Shown: positions 18,038-27,018 of the stretch, piece after piece
Layout: every line of letters begins with the position of its first letter
Numbering within the stretch: the first letter of the stretch is position 1
Assembly (NCBI GenBank): GCA_017302635.1
Contig: JAFLCX010000001.1
Coordinates: forward strand, 1,054,001-1,118,000
Direction of reading: 5' to 3'
Source of the DNA: Hyphomicrobiales bacterium
GTDB lineage: Bacteria; Pseudomonadota; Alphaproteobacteria; Rhizobiales; Beijerinckiaceae
DNA: 64,000 nt
Notes under the pieces: generated by a model
Told to the model about the DNA's origin: nothing
Seen by the model: the letters and a program-made list of their open reading frames with translations, nothing else
Databases searched by the model: none
Program-made: the position numbers and the translations under genes

Positions 18038-18640
18038 ATGAACATCCGCCAGAAACTGTCAGCAGAGGATATGCGCGAACGCATCCTCACCGTGGCTGAG
18101 GAACATTTCCGCCGCATCGGCTATGCGAAAACGGCTGTCGCGGACATTGCCGGCGCGATGGGCATGTCGCCGGCGAATGTCTACCGCTTCTTTCCCTCGA
18201 AACTCGCGATCAACAACGCGCTCTGCGCCCGGATCATGCAGGAAACCGATGCCCTGATGCGTGAGATCGCCGGACGACCTGAGCCGGCATCCCGGCGCCT
18301 CACATCGCTGATCGTTGAGCTGCATCGCCTGAATAAGGCCAAGCTCACGGATGAGCATCGCCTGTTCGATATGGTCGAAGTGGCGATGGAGGAAAACTGG
18401 CCCGCGATCGAACAGCATTGCGAATGCGTTGTCTGCCAGATCGCCCGGATTGTGACAGACGGCATCGCGACCGGCGAGTTTCGGGCCGTTGATGTTCCCG
18501 AATTCGCAAAGACCGCGTTCGAGGCCTCCGCCAAAGCCATCCACCCGACCATGATCGCTCAATGCGCGCGATTCGAGGACGACCAAGAGGATCAGGCCCG
18601 CCGCATTGCCGGCCTCATCCTCGCAGCGCTCCGGCCCTAA
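18038..18640 (+). CDS. TetR-family transcriptional repressor
   Basis: A 200-residue regulator. The N-terminal TetR helix-turn-helix runs from ERILTVAEEHFRRIGYAKTA to IAGAMGMSPANVYRFFPSK (about residues 14-58). The rest is an all-helical ligand domain with several cysteines (CECVVC near residues 128-133). It is followed after about 30 bases by an RND pump, the usual partner of this repressor type. The upstream dyad at 17966-18003 is a likely binding site. I infer repression of the pump and its own gene, with an unknown inducer; whether it also controls the divergent aminotransferase is open. Confidence 0.93.
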   Translation: MNIRQKLSAEDMRERILTVAEEHFRRIGYAKTAVADIAGAMGMSPANVYRFFPSKLAINNALCARIMQETDALMREIAGRPEPASRRLTSLIVELHRLNKAKLTDEHRLFDMVEVAMEENWPAIEQHCECVVCQIARIVTDGIATGEFRAVDVPEFAKTAFEASAKAIHPTMIAQCARFEDDQEDQARRIAGLILAALRP

Positions 18641-18673
18641 TCACAGTTTCTTGTTATTTGTTTGAGGCTTCCC

Positions 18674-19810
18674 ATGGCAAATCGTCTCGCTCTCTCCGTT
18701 TCGCGCCGCACACTCGGCGTTGCGGCACTTGTTGTCGCCGGCGCGGCAGCGGCCTACTGGTTCGGCTTTGCGCGCCCGGCCATGCAGGCTCAAAAAAAAG
18801 TGGCCGAGCCGACCACCAATCGCCCCGTTCTGGTCCAGAAAGTCAGTTTGCAGCCGACGCAGGCGACCCGTGTGCTCGTGGGCACCTTGCGAGCCCGTGT
18901 CGAGGCTGATCAGGGCTTCCGGATCGGGGGCAAGGTCGCAGAAAGACTCGTGCAGGCTGGTGACCGCGTGAAGAAAGGGCAGGTTCTGGCGCGGCTCGAC
19001 GCCTCCGATCTGTCGCTCCAGCGCGAAACGGCGGAAGCCGAACTCGCTGCCGCGAAAGCCTCGGAGCGTTCGACCGCGGCCGAGCTCGGGCGTGTCACCG
19101 AATTGCGTCAGAAAGGCTGGTCGACCGAGCAGATCCTCGATCGCCAGCGTGCGGCTCTTGAAGAGGCGACGGGCCGCCGACTTCGTGCAGAGGGTTCGGT
19201 CGAACTCGCACGCAACGCCCAATCCTATTCAGAACTCAAGGCCGAGGCTGACGGCATCGTGCTCGCCGCCACAGCCGAGGCCGGACAGGTTGTCGCTGCG
19301 GGGCAGAGCATCATCCGGCTCGCACGTGACGGTGACCGTGAGGCACAGGTTGCCGTGCCCGAGCGCGATATCGAGGATTTGCCGAAAGCCCGTGCCGAAG
19401 CCGCGCTCTGGACCGATCCGAGCCACATGCATCAGGCGCTTCTTCGCGAGCTTTCGCCGACGGCCGACCCCGCCACACGGACGTTCCAGGCACGATTCTC
19501 GCTCCCCGATCTCGCGCCGGATGCGCCACTCGGTATGACCGTAACGCTCAATCTGAAACCGGCCGAAGAAACCCGTCTCGCACGCGTGCCGCTCTCGGCC
19601 ATACTGAACGAGGGAAAGGGGGCAGAAGTCTATGTCGTCGATGGGAACGGCGAACTGGCACGCAAGAGCATTGAAATCCGAAAGCTGGAGGCCCGTGATG
19701 CGCTGGTTGCGGGAGGATTGAGCGAGGGCGATCAGATTGTCATCCTCGGCATCCACACCCTCAAGCCGGGGCAGCGCGTGCGTGCTGTCACCGAATTGCG
19801 GCTCGGTTGA
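18674..19810 (+). CDS. RND efflux periplasmic adaptor (membrane fusion protein)
   Basis: A 378-residue HlyD/AcrA-type adaptor that links the inner-membrane pump to an outer-membrane channel. It has an N-terminal membrane anchor (LGVAALVVAGAAAAYWFGFA). A lipoyl half-motif follows (GFRIGGKVAERLVQAGDRVKKGQVLARLD), then an alpha-hairpin (residues about 105-170), the second lipoyl half (AEADGIVLAATAEAGQVVAAGQ), and a beta-barrel region ending in GDQIVILGIHTLKPGQRVR. The ATG at 18674 has GAGG seven bases upstream; a TTG twelve bases earlier is less likely. The pump gene begins 11 bases after its stop. No outer-membrane factor gene is nearby. Confidence 0.93.
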   Translation: MANRLALSVSRRTLGVAALVVAGAAAAYWFGFARPAMQAQKKVAEPTTNRPVLVQKVSLQPTQATRVLVGTLRARVEADQGFRIGGKVAERLVQAGDRVKKGQVLARLDASDLSLQRETAEAELAAAKASERSTAAELGRVTELRQKGWSTEQILDRQRAALEEATGRRLRAEGSVELARNAQSYSELKAEADGIVLAATAEAGQVVAAGQSIIRLARDGDREAQVAVPERDIEDLPKARAEAALWTDPSHMHQALLRELSPTADPATRTFQARFSLPDLAPDAPLGMTVTLNLKPAEETRLARVPLSAILNEGKGAEVYVVDGNGELARKSIEIRKLEARDALVAGGLSEGDQIVILGIHTLKPGQRVRAVTELRLG

Positions 19811-19821
19811 GGAGAGAGGCA

Positions 19822-22800
19822 ATGGGCAGTTTCAACCTCTCCGCCTGGGCGGTTCGGCATCAGGCGCTCGTGCTGTTCCTGATCATCGTAATCGGGGTGG
19901 CCGGGCTGATTTCCTACATGCGGCTCGGGCGGGCGGAAGATCCGTCTTTCACCATCAAGGTTGCCACCATCACGGCCATCTGGCCGGGCGCGACCGCGCG
20001 CGAGATGCAGGAGCAGGTCACGGACCGCATTGAGAAGAAGCTGCAGGAACTCCCCTATTTCAATCGCGCCATCACCTATTCAAAGCCGGGATTCTCGGCG
20101 ACGCAGATGGAGTTCAAGGATTACACCCCGGCACGGCAGGTGCCGGAGCTGATGTACCAGTTGCGCAAGAAACTCACCGATTTGCGCCCCGATCTGCCCT
20201 CTGGCCTTATCGGCCCCAACGTCAACGACGAATTCGGCGACGTCGATTCGGTGCTGCTGATGATCACGGGCGAGGGCGCCGACTACGCCATGCTGAAGAG
20301 GGTGGCCGAGGACCTGAAACGCACCATGCTGCGCGTGCCGGATGTCGTCAAAGTCAATCTCTACGGCACGCAGGACGAGCGCATCTTCATCGAGTTCAGC
20401 CATGCCAAGCTCGCGACTTTGGGCATTCCCGCCACCGCCATTTTCGATGCGGTGGCCCGGCAGAACAACATCGTGCCCGCGGGCACTTTCGAGACAGCGG
20501 CGCAACGCATCCCCCTGCGCGTGACCGGAGCACTTGATGGCGCCGAGGCCGTCGCCGCAATCCCGATCGAGGCCGGCGGTCGCTCATTCCGGCTCGGCGA
20601 CATTGCCAGCGTGACACGCGATTTCAAGGATCCGCCGGATTTCCTGATCCGCCAGAACGGCAAGGCGGCCGTTGGCGTGGGTATCGTGATGCTGAAAGGC
20701 GCCAATATCCTCGATCTGGGCGAGAACACCGAGAAAGCCCTCGCTACTTTCAAGAACACACTGCCCATCGGCATCGACATCGATCAGATTGCGAACCAGC
20801 CGCAGGTGGTTTCGACCTCGATCCAGCAATTCGTGAAGGCCTTCCTCGAGGCGCTGGCCATCGTGCTGGCGGTGTCATTTCTTTCGCTTGGCTGGCGCAC
20901 GGGCATTGTCGTGGCCTTGTCCGTGCCGCTCGTGCTCGCGACGGTTTTCGTCGCGATGGATTTTCTCAACATCGACCTGCACCGGATTTCGCTCGGCGCG
21001 CTGATCATCGCGCTCGGCTTGCTCGTCGACGACGCGATCATCGCGGTCGAGATGATGATCGTGAAACTCGAAGAGGGGTGGGACCGCATGAAAGCGGCCG
21101 CCTTCGCGTGGGAATCCACCGCTTTTCCGATGTTGACCGGCACGCTCGTCACCGCCACCGGGTTCCTGCCCATCGGGCTCGCGAATTCAGCTGTGGGCGA
21201 ATACACGGGCAGTCTCTTCATCATTGTCGGGATCGCCCTGATGGCATCCTGGTTCGTGGCCGTGATTTTCACACCCTATCTCGGTGTGAAGCTGTTGCCG
21301 GACATGAAAGTGAAGGGTTCGGGCCATCATGGCCATGCCGCGCTCTATGACACGCCGATGTATAATCGCCTGCGTGCTGTCGTGACCTGGTGCGTCGATC
21401 ACCGCATCAAGGTTCTGGCGATGATGGGTGCGGTTTTCGTGCTGGCGATTGTCGGGTTCGGGCGGGTTCAGCAGCAATTCTTCCCGCTGTCGGAGCGTCC
21501 CGAGCTGTTCCTCGAAATGCGCCTGCCGGAAGGGTCGAGCATCGGCGCGACGCAGAAAGTCGCTGAAGAGGCCCAGCAGCTGCTCAAGAGCGATCCCGAC
21601 GTGATTCACGCGACGGGCTATATCGGGCAGGGCTCGCCGCGCTTCTGGCTGGGGTTGAACCTTGTGCTGCCGAACGAGGCCTTCGCCCAGATTGTCATCC
21701 TCTCGAAGGACGTGCAGGCACGCGAGCGCATCAAGGAACGGCTTGAAAAGGCTGTCGCGCAGGGTGCGCTCCAATCCGCGCGTGTCCGGATCGACCGTTT
21801 CAACTTTGGCCCGCCGGTGGGTTTTCCCGTGCAGTTCCGCGTGGTCGGCGCCGACCCGCTGGAGGTCCGCCGCCTTGCCTATGACGTGCGTGAAACGATG
21901 GCGCGGAATGCCAAGACACGCGACCCGCATCTCGACTGGAACGAGATGATGCCGTCCGTCCGTCTCATCGTCGATCAGGACCGCGCCCGCGCATTCGGGC
22001 TGGATACGACGGCGATTTCGCAGACCCTGCAAACGCTTGTTTCGGGCGCGACGATCACCACGATGCGGGATCGTACCGAGAAGGTCGATGTCGTGGCCCG
22101 CGCCGTTCCGTCCGAGCGGCTCGATCCGGCGAAGCTCGCCGATTTCACACTCCTGTCACGCAATGGCGTGCCGGTGCCGCTGGCTCAGGTGGCGAAGATC
22201 GCCTTTGAGCATGAGGAGCCGATTCTCTGGCGGCGCAATCGTGACATGTCGATCACCGTGCGATCAGACATCATCGACGGGGTTCAGGCACCGGACGTGA
22301 CCAGCGAGATCTGGAAGGCCCTTCAGCCTTTGAGGGATGCCATGCCGCAGGGCTACCGGCTCGAGATCGGCGGCGCGATCGAGGAATCAGAAAAGGCCAA
22401 TGCCTCGATCTTCAAGCTCTTTCCGATCATGTTCATGGTGATGCTCACCCTGCTGATGTTCCAGCTCCAGAGCTTCACCAAGATTTTCCTCGTGCTCATG
22501 AGCGCCCCACTCGGGATGATTGGGGCTTCGCTGGCTCTCAATCTCTCGGGCTATCCGTTCGGCTTCGTCGCCTTGCTCGGGCTGATCGCACTCGGTGGAA
22601 TGGACATGCGGAATTCGGTGATCCTCGTCGATCAGGTCCAGCACGATCTCGACCGGGGCCTGCCGTTCCGCGAGGCGATCATCGAATCGGTGGTGCGTCG
22701 GGCGCGCCCGGTTGTTCTCACAGCGATGGCGGCCATTCTGGGCATGGTGCCGCTGTCCGGCTCGGCTTTCTGGGGGCCGATGGCGACGACCGTGATGGGC

Positions 22801-22953
22801 GGGCTGTTTGTGGCAACCTTCCTGACCTTGCTGTTCCTCCCGGCACTCTACGCCCTGTGGTTCCGCAAGGCACTCAAGGCAGATGAGGAGCGTCGCGCGG
22901 GGGAGCCCGAGGAGCCTGCGCCGACTTTCGAGCTGGCTCGCGCGGCGGAATAG
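19822..22953 (+). CDS. RND multidrug efflux permease (HAE-1/AcrB-like)
   Basis: A 1043-residue inner-membrane proton-driven pump with two repeats of one plus five membrane helices and large periplasmic loops. The start (MGSFNLSAWAVRHQALVLFL) and the N-terminal segment RAEDPSFTIKVATITAIWPG are standard for a clade related to, but distinct from, AcrB. The paired aspartates of TM4 are present (LGLLVDDAIIAVEMM). In the TM10 segment, where AcrB has Lys940, the sequence reads GMDMRNSVILVDQ, with Arg. The ATG at 19822 follows GAGGAGAG. Co-transcribed with the adaptor and probably with tetR. The substrate cannot be told from sequence. Confidence 0.95.
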   Translation: MGSFNLSAWAVRHQALVLFLIIVIGVAGLISYMRLGRAEDPSFTIKVATITAIWPGATAREMQEQVTDRIEKKLQELPYFNRAITYSKPGFSATQMEFKDYTPARQVPELMYQLRKKLTDLRPDLPSGLIGPNVNDEFGDVDSVLLMITGEGADYAMLKRVAEDLKRTMLRVPDVVKVNLYGTQDERIFIEFSHAKLATLGIPATAIFDAVARQNNIVPAGTFETAAQRIPLRVTGALDGAEAVAAIPIEAGGRSFRLGDIASVTRDFKDPPDFLIRQNGKAAVGVGIVMLKGANILDLGENTEKALATFKNTLPIGIDIDQIANQPQVVSTSIQQFVKAFLEALAIVLAVSFLSLGWRTGIVVALSVPLVLATVFVAMDFLNIDLHRISLGALIIALGLLVDDAIIAVEMMIVKLEEGWDRMKAAAFAWESTAFPMLTGTLVTATGFLPIGLANSAVGEYTGSLFIIVGIALMASWFVAVIFTPYLGVKLLPDMKVKGSGHHGHAALYDTPMYNRLRAVVTWCVDHRIKVLAMMGAVFVLAIVGFGRVQQQFFPLSERPELFLEMRLPEGSSIGATQKVAEEAQQLLKSDPDVIHATGYIGQGSPRFWLGLNLVLPNEAFAQIVILSKDVQARERIKERLEKAVAQGALQSARVRIDRFNFGPPVGFPVQFRVVGADPLEVRRLAYDVRETMARNAKTRDPHLDWNEMMPSVRLIVDQDRARAFGLDTTAISQTLQTLVSGATITTMRDRTEKVDVVARAVPSERLDPAKLADFTLLSRNGVPVPLAQVAKIAFEHEEPILWRRNRDMSITVRSDIIDGVQAPDVTSEIWKALQPLRDAMPQGYRLEIGGAIEESEKANASIFKLFPIMFMVMLTLLMFQLQSFTKIFLVLMSAPLGMIGASLALNLSGYPFGFVALLGLIALGGMDMRNSVILVDQVQHDLDRGLPFREAIIESVVRRARPVVLTAMAAILGMVPLSGSAFWGPMATTVMGGLFVATFLTLLFLPALYALWFRKALKADEERRAGEPEEPAPTFELARAAE

Positions 22954-23081
22954 GCAGCGCGGGCGACGATGCGGATTTGACAGCGCCCCGGGGCCTGGGC
23001 CTCCGGCATGTGCCGCTGGACAGCTTCGGCATCTGAGTGCAAGAGAGGCTCCCAGTTCCGCTCCGCGTCTTGCCCGACCAC

Positions 23082-25109
23082 ATGAAACGTTCGCATGCGA
23101 CCCGCCTCCTGATCATCGCCCACGACATGGCGATGACGGCGCTCGCCGTGGTTCTGGCGCTGTTCCTGCGCTTTGACCCCTGGGCCTTTTCGCAGCGCCT
23201 CGATGCTCTGGCACCCGTCCTGCCCATCTTCCTGCTGATGGCACTGGGGGTTTATTTCCATTTCCGGCTCTATCAGGGCAAATGGCGCTTCGCCTCGATG
23301 CCCGATGTGATCATGATCGCGAAGGCTGTCGGGCTGATCTGCCTTGTGGTGACCGTGGCGGAATTTCTTGCCATCCGCTTCGGATATCTGAGCGAATTCG
23401 TGCTCGGGCGTCGGCTGATCCTGATCTACTGGCTGGTTCAGGCCTGCCTGTTGGCCGCTCCGAGGCTCGCCTATCGCTACTGGAAGGACCGCTACTGGAT
23501 GCCCGCGAGCGGACAGGACGCAACGCACGTTCTCCTGCTCGGGCGCGGCACCGAGGTCGAGCCGATCATCCGGGCCCTTCAGGCCGATACGCGCGCGCGG
23601 CTCACGCCAGTGGGGATTCTCTCGCCGCGCGGCGCGGATGCGGGACAATCCATCCGTGGCGTTCCGGTCGATGGCACCCTTGATGATCTGGAGAACGTCG
23701 TGCGCGCCAATACGATGGGCGGCACGCCGATCCGGCGTATCATCGCCACGCCATCCGCGCTTCAGACCGACCCGGAAGTGCTTGCGACCCGTGTGAAACG
23801 GCTTGGCCTTGCGCTGGCGCGGTTCGAAGGCATCGGCGCACTGGGTGCGGCGACGGGATCAATCGAAATCGAGGATCTGCTCTCGCGCCCGCCGGTGGAT
23901 ATCGATCCCTATCTGCTCGAACGCGCCATCCACGGACGGGTGGTGCTCGTGACCGGCGGCGGCGGCTCGATCGGGCTCGAAGTCTGCCGCTCCTGCCTCA
24001 AGCTGGGCGCGAAGAAGCTGATTATTCTTGAGAATTCTGAGCCTGCCATCTACCTCGCGCGCGAAGCCTTGCTGGCGGATGGTCATCCGGCCAGCGCCAT
24101 CTCTGCCTACCTTTGTGATATTCGCGATCGCGCACGGCTGGATGCCCTGATGGCTGAGACACGGCCAGAACTGGTCTTCCATGCTGCAGCTCTGAAACAG
24201 GTGCCCTTTCTCGAGCAGGATTGGGACGAAGGCCTTCGCACCAACACGCTCGGAAGCCTTGCGGTGGCCGATGCCTCCATCGCGGCCGGTGTGAAGATCG
24301 TCGTGATGATCTCGACCGACAAGGCAGTCGAGCCCGTCTCGGTTCTCGGTGCCAGCAAGCGCGCGGCCGAAATCGCCATTGAGGCTCTTGATGCCGATCA
24401 GGCGCAAAAGGGTGGGTACACGCGCCTGATTTCGGTTCGGTTCGGCAATGTGCTGGGTTCCTCGGGTTCTGTCATTCCCCGCTTCAAGGCGCAGATCGAA
24501 CGCGGCGGTCCGGTCACCGTGACGGACAAGGGCATGGTGCGGTATTTCATGACCGTGACCGAGGCGGCTGATCTTGTTGTCGTGGCCGCCGCGCATGCAA
24601 TGCAGGATAAAGGCGATGGCCGCGCTTCGGTCTATGTGCTGCGGATGGGCCAGCCTGTCCGCATCTATGAACTGGCCGAGCGGATGATCCGCCTGTCCGG
24701 CTATGAGCCGCACAAGGACATCATGATCGAGGTGACAGGAATCCGGCCGGGCGAGCGCCTCAACGAGGTGCTGTTCTCGGGCCAGGAATCCTTGAAAGAA
24801 AGCGGGATTGAGGGTGTGATGGCGGCGCGCACCCAGGCCGCCAAACTCGCAGAAGCCCGCGCATGGGTCGCGAAGATCGCCGATGCTGTTGCAAGTCGCG
24901 ATCGCGCGATGGCCGAAACGGTGCTGGTCGAGAAAATCCCCGATTTCAGGCCAAACGGGGTTGAACTGGCTGCGCCGGCCTTGCCAGTTCGAAAAGCGCG
25001 CGCGAAACGGGCTGCGACGGACTCCACCCCTGCCCAATCAGAAAGGCCGGCTCTGCAATCAGCGGAGAAAGCAGCCGCTCGGCCCAATCCGCGCGGCCGA
25101 CCAGGCTGA
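23082..25109 (+). CDS. Nucleotide-sugar 4,6-dehydratase, CapD/WbpM (PglF) family
   Basis: A 675-residue membrane-bound enzyme of polysaccharide or glycoprotein sugar synthesis; relatives convert UDP-GlcNAc to the 4-keto-6-deoxy sugar. Four N-terminal membrane helices (about residues 5-130) precede a CoA-binding-like domain. The extended SDR domain starts at about 288 (VVLVTGGGGSIGLEVC). The STDKAVEPVSVLGASKRAAE segment holds Lys, with Leu at the position of the classical SDR Tyr (WbpM-type enzymes have Met there). ATG 23082 begins the first membrane helix; a GTG at 23037 is the alternative and neither has a clear ribosome site. The last 55 residues are Ala/Arg/Pro-rich and overlap the opposing epimerase gene. 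Confidence 0.9.
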   Translation: MKRSHATRLLIIAHDMAMTALAVVLALFLRFDPWAFSQRLDALAPVLPIFLLMALGVYFHFRLYQGKWRFASMPDVIMIAKAVGLICLVVTVAEFLAIRFGYLSEFVLGRRLILIYWLVQACLLAAPRLAYRYWKDRYWMPASGQDATHVLLLGRGTEVEPIIRALQADTRARLTPVGILSPRGADAGQSIRGVPVDGTLDDLENVVRANTMGGTPIRRIIATPSALQTDPEVLATRVKRLGLALARFEGIGALGAATGSIEIEDLLSRPPVDIDPYLLERAIHGRVVLVTGGGGSIGLEVCRSCLKLGAKKLIILENSEPAIYLAREALLADGHPASAISAYLCDIRDRARLDALMAETRPELVFHAAALKQVPFLEQDWDEGLRTNTLGSLAVADASIAAGVKIVVMISTDKAVEPVSVLGASKRAAEIAIEALDADQAQKGGYTRLISVRFGNVLGSSGSVIPRFKAQIERGGPVTVTDKGMVRYFMTVTEAADLVVVAAAHAMQDKGDGRASVYVLRMGQPVRIYELAERMIRLSGYEPHKDIMIEVTGIRPGERLNEVLFSGQESLKESGIEGVMAARTQAAKLAEARAWVAKIADAVASRDRAMAETVLVEKIPDFRPNGVELAAPALPVRKARAKRAATDSTPAQSERPALQSAEKAAARPNPRGRPG

Positions 25110-25887
25110 GTGAAGCGGAAATCAGCCGCTCCGGAACGTGAAAGAGGCCCGGCTTCCGCCCCAGCCCGGCACGCATGGCCGCGACAATCTCCGGCAGTGT
25201 CAGCGGAACCGGATCGGCAACAATCAGGCTTTGGCCGCTCCATTCGGGCTCCCGAAGGGCGCGCACGGCGATATCGGCAAGGTCACTCAGGCTGATCATG
25301 GAGCGACGCGCCAAAACACCCGCAAAGGGCAGCGGAACGGACAACGATGCCAGCCGGAGCAACATCGCAAGATTGCCCTTCACGCCCGGCCCGGCCACGA
25401 GTGCGGGGCGCAGGATCACGTGTTGCACGGGCAGAGCCGCACGGATGGCCGCTTCCGCGTCGTGTTTCGAACGTCCGTAAGCATCGTCCGGCGCGCACAC
25501 CGTATTCTCGCGCAGGAAGCCCGCGTCATCCGCAGGGCCCATCGCCTTGATCGACGAGAGAAACACCATGCGCGCACCCGCTTTTGCCGCCGCTTCGGCG
25601 AGCAGCATCGTGCCGCGCGCATTGACAGCTTCATGGATCGCGGGGTCGGAATCCGCGCCGGCATGGGCGTGCCCGGCCGCGTGAATGATGGCTTCGACGC
25701 CATCCAGCAGCTTTGCGGCTTGCCCTGCATCGAGCGCGCCGAGATCGGGCATCGCCCGGATGTCGAGACCCGCCGACGCTTCAACGGGGTTGCGGGTCGC
25801 CAGCGCGATTTCGTGACCCTCGCGCTTGAGGACATGCAGGATTTGCGCACCGACAAACCCGCTGGCTCCCGTGAGCAGAACCCGCAT
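24946..25887 (-). CDS. NAD-dependent epimerase/dehydratase (extended SDR)
   Basis: A 313-residue nucleotide-sugar epimerase or dehydratase of the type often paired with WecA-like transferases. It starts MRVLLTGASGFVGAQIL with the GxxGxxG NAD motif. The VFLSSIKAMGP segment and the YGRSKHDAE segment supply the Ser, Tyr and Lys of the SDR active site. The C-terminus (QGWSPSQPVSRALFELA) looks like a genuine family end. That end lies antisense to the last 164 bases of the dehydratase gene. It begins two bases after the stop of the phosphoglycosyltransferase gene, so the two are probably co-transcribed. The exact sugar substrate is not readable. Confidence 0.9.
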   Translation of the reverse strand: MRVLLTGASGFVGAQILHVLKREGHEIALATRNPVEASAGLDIRAMPDLGALDAGQAAKLLDGVEAIIHAAGHAHAGADSDPAIHEAVNARGTMLLAEAAAKAGARMVFLSSIKAMGPADDAGFLRENTVCAPDDAYGRSKHDAEAAIRAALPVQHVILRPALVAGPGVKGNLAMLLRLASLSVPLPFAGVLARRSMISLSDLADIAVRALREPEWSGQSLIVADPVPLTLPEIVAAMRAGLGRKPGLFHVPERLISASLSLVGRADWAERLLSPLIAEPAFLIGQGWSPSQPVSRALFELARPAQPVQPRLA

Positions 25888-25889
25888 GT

Positions 25890-26873
25890 TCAGCCCTTCC
25901 AGTGTCGCAATCGCCAGAGCAGCAGGCCGGTCAAGACAAGACCCATGACCAGAAGACCCCCCGCGATATTCGGCCAGACGAGCGTCGCTGCGGCGAGTCC
26001 CGCCAGCACGATATTGAGGCCGAGCACCTCACCCAGGATCCGCGTGATCGGCATGCCGGCATCAAATGCAGACTGATAGGCGTGGCGGCGGTGCGCCACC
26101 GTCAGCGTTTCACCTTTCAAGGCGCGCAGGAGCAGCGTCACCGTCGCGTCGCCGACAAAGTAGAGCGGCAGAAGGATCGCCGCAGCAAGGGAGGTGCGGC
26201 TTGCGACTAGAAACAGCAGATAGGCCGCGATCAGCCCGATCGAAAGCGCGCCGAGATCGCCGGCGAAAATGCGGGCCGGCGGGCGGTTCATCATCAGGAA
26301 TCCGAGCAAGGCACCACAGAATGCCATCGCGACGGGCTCCGGCGGAACGAGCCCGAAAAATCCGAGCCCGATCGCGGCCGCCATCGGCGCGAGCCCGATC
26401 ACAAGCAGGCCGTCGATGCCATCCATGAAGTTGGTGAGATTGACAAACCAGAGCCCCAGAACGAGTGCGAGCGCCCGTTCCACGACGAGAGGAAGAAAGG
26501 GCAGCACCTGCAGATTCTCGGGCAGCAGAAACAGCAAAGCGCCGATAATCAAGGCTTGTGATGCGAGCCGGAAACGCCAGCCGAGCGGACGGATATCGTC
26601 CCACGCCCCGAGAATTCCCATCAGAAGTGCCAGAAGGGCGAGCGCCTCGTTGGCGGGCGGTGACATCCCGGCCATGCTCGCAACGGGCAACCCCGCCAGC
26701 AATGTGCCAAGGATAACCCCCGCTCCGCCACCCTGCGGCACCGGCACCTTGTGGCTCGAACGCCCGTTCGGGCGTGCCAGCGCATAGGCAAGAAACAGCG
26801 GCATCAGCAGCCGGATCAGACCCCAGCTCATCACAAAGGCGAGCGCGAAGGCCAGCATCAACGGAACGCTCAT
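25890..26873 (-). CDS. WecA/MraY-family polyprenyl-phosphate sugar-1-phosphate transferase
   Basis: An integral membrane enzyme of 327 residues, about ten helices, that transfers a sugar-1-phosphate to undecaprenyl phosphate, the first step of O-antigen or capsule unit assembly. Family motifs in order are RPNGRSSHKVPVPQGGG, LGAWDD (Mg-binding Asp pair), NLTNFMDGIDGL, IFAGDLGALSIG and the cytoplasmic AHRRHAYQ loop. I set the start at ATG 26873 (MSVPLMLAFALAF), at the first membrane helix; an upstream start at 26909 is possible. With the epimerase behind it and the dehydratase facing it, this makes a small surface-sugar locus. No glycosyltransferases or flippase are nearby. Confidence 0.9.
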   Translation of the reverse strand: MSVPLMLAFALAFVMSWGLIRLLMPLFLAYALARPNGRSSHKVPVPQGGGAGVILGTLLAGLPVASMAGMSPPANEALALLALLMGILGAWDDIRPLGWRFRLASQALIIGALLFLLPENLQVLPFLPLVVERALALVLGLWFVNLTNFMDGIDGLLVIGLAPMAAAIGLGFFGLVPPEPVAMAFCGALLGFLMMNRPPARIFAGDLGALSIGLIAAYLLFLVASRTSLAAAILLPLYFVGDATVTLLLRALKGETLTVAHRRHAYQSAFDAGMPITRILGEVLGLNIVLAGLAAATLVWPNIAGGLLVMGLVLTGLLLWRLRHWKG

Positions 26874-27018
26874 CACAATCGGCTGCCCCTCCGAAAACCG
26901 CCAGACCAATCACCGGGTAAAGCCTTCCGCGACAGCAGGCAATGGAAGCGTTGAACGTTTCATCGCGAACCCATAGGGTTGGGCTCAACCAAGAAGACGA
27001 TCGGGAAGTGAAGTCGGC

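Noticed and set aside
22954..23081. A small gene or RNA between the RND permease and the dehydratase
   Set aside because: No ribosome site, no conserved hairpin and no coding pattern in 128 bases.
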